Assembly (NCBI GenBank): GCA_950063125.1
Contig: CATLZI010000062.1
Location: 1-9,805 of the forward strand
Origin: an uncultured Porticoccus sp.
GTDB lineage: Bacteria > Pseudomonadota > Gammaproteobacteria > Pseudomonadales > Porticoccaceae
Length of the DNA stretch: 9,805 nt
Reading direction: 5' to 3'
Shown: piece after piece, positions 9,430 through 9,805 of the stretch
Layout of the letters: every line of letters begins with the position of its first letter
How positions within the stretch are numbered: position 1 is the first letter of the stretch
Notes under the pieces: model-generated
The model's database searches: none
What the model was told of the DNA's origin: nothing
Seen by the model: the letters and a program-made list of their open reading frames with translations, nothing else
Position numbers and translations under genes: made by a program

Positions 9430-9805
9430 ATGAAAAATCAAAGAATCATACCGGCCAGGGTTGGCGATTTGATCAATTGGGGTGCAGAGCGCTTTGAAGC
9501 TGAAGGGCTGTGTTTTGGTCACGGCACTGACAATGCTTGGGACGAGGCCCTCAGCCTGGTATTGTTTGTTTTGAGTCTGCCCTGGGATAGCGATGTCAGT
9601 ATCCTGCAGCGGTCACTTTCCACTGACGAGCAATCGCGTATCACCAGCCTGTTCGACCGGCGTATTAACGAGCGTATTCCTGCAGCTTATATGATTGGTG
9701 AGGCTTGGTTTGCCGGATTGTCGTTCGCTGTTGATCCGCGAGTATTGGTGCCGCGCTCACCTATTGCCGAACTCATTGAATCTGGGTTTTCTCCCTGGTT
9801 AAAAA
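9430..9805 (+). CDS. prmB: Ribosomal protein L3 glutamine methyltransferase (3' partial)
   Basis: This is a SAM-dependent N5-glutamine methyltransferase acting on ribosomal protein L3 (E. coli PrmB/YfcB). Only the first 125 residues are in the window. They cover the N-terminal helical recognition domain, including the PrmB signature FGHGTDNAWDEA (29-40), the RRINERIPAAYMIGEAWFAG segment that contacts the partner, and VLVPRSPIAELI from residue 105, the entry to the Rossmann methyltransferase fold. The SAM-binding and NPPY motifs lie beyond the right edge. PrmB is preferred over the close relative PrmC because of the GHGTDN motif and the PRSPI wording. The ATG at 9430 is the only ATG after an in-frame stop at 9406-9408. 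No Shine-Dalgarno is seen ahead of it. The 100-nt gap to folE holds the promoters of both genes. Confidence 0.93.
   Translation, partial: MKNQRIIPARVGDLINWGAERFEAEGLCFGHGTDNAWDEALSLVLFVLSLPWDSDVSILQRSLSTDEQSRITSLFDRRINERIPAAYMIGEAWFAGLSFAVDPRVLVPRSPIAELIESGFSPWLK

Overview
The window is an ordinary stretch of core chromosome from a gammaproteobacterium. The proteins look most like those of the Pseudomonas/Cellvibrio side of the class. The main pointers are the order sucB-lpdA-sucC-sucD (E. coli keeps lpd with the pyruvate dehydrogenase genes), a Pseudomonas-like HtpG N-terminus, a small DUF4389 membrane protein directly after gpsA, and a folE/prmB pair. From memory, P. aeruginosa has the same genes in the same broad order but spread out with other genes between them. 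I see no insertion sequence, phage gene, CRISPR array, tRNA or rRNA.

Layout, left to right. Positions 1-4632 (+) hold the end of the 2-oxoglutarate dehydrogenase / succinyl-CoA synthetase block: the 3' part of sucB (E2), lpdA (E3), then sucC and sucD, which overlap by one base. A hairpin terminator lies between lpdA and sucC, and a stronger one follows sucD. Positions 4633-4846 are a non-coding gap with a near-consensus heat-shock (sigma-32) promoter driving htpG (4847-6745, +). Next comes a tight + strand group: gpsA, a DUF4389 membrane protein gene that overlaps the gpsA end by 17 nt, and sixA. folE (8781-9329) lies on the minus strand, convergent with sixA. prmB starts at 9430 (+), diverges from folE and runs off the right edge.

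The left block converts 2-oxoglutarate to succinyl-CoA and then succinate with substrate-level ATP/GTP formation. HtpG is the bacterial Hsp90. GpsA makes sn-glycerol 3-phosphate for phospholipids. SixA is a phosphohistidine phosphatase. FolE opens tetrahydrofolate synthesis. PrmB methylates ribosomal protein L3.

I did not find an undescribed system here. The points worth a second look are regulatory or minor: the htpG sigma-32 promoter, the terminator inside the suc cluster, the unknown DUF4389 protein embedded between gpsA and sixA, and the possible leaderless start of prmB.
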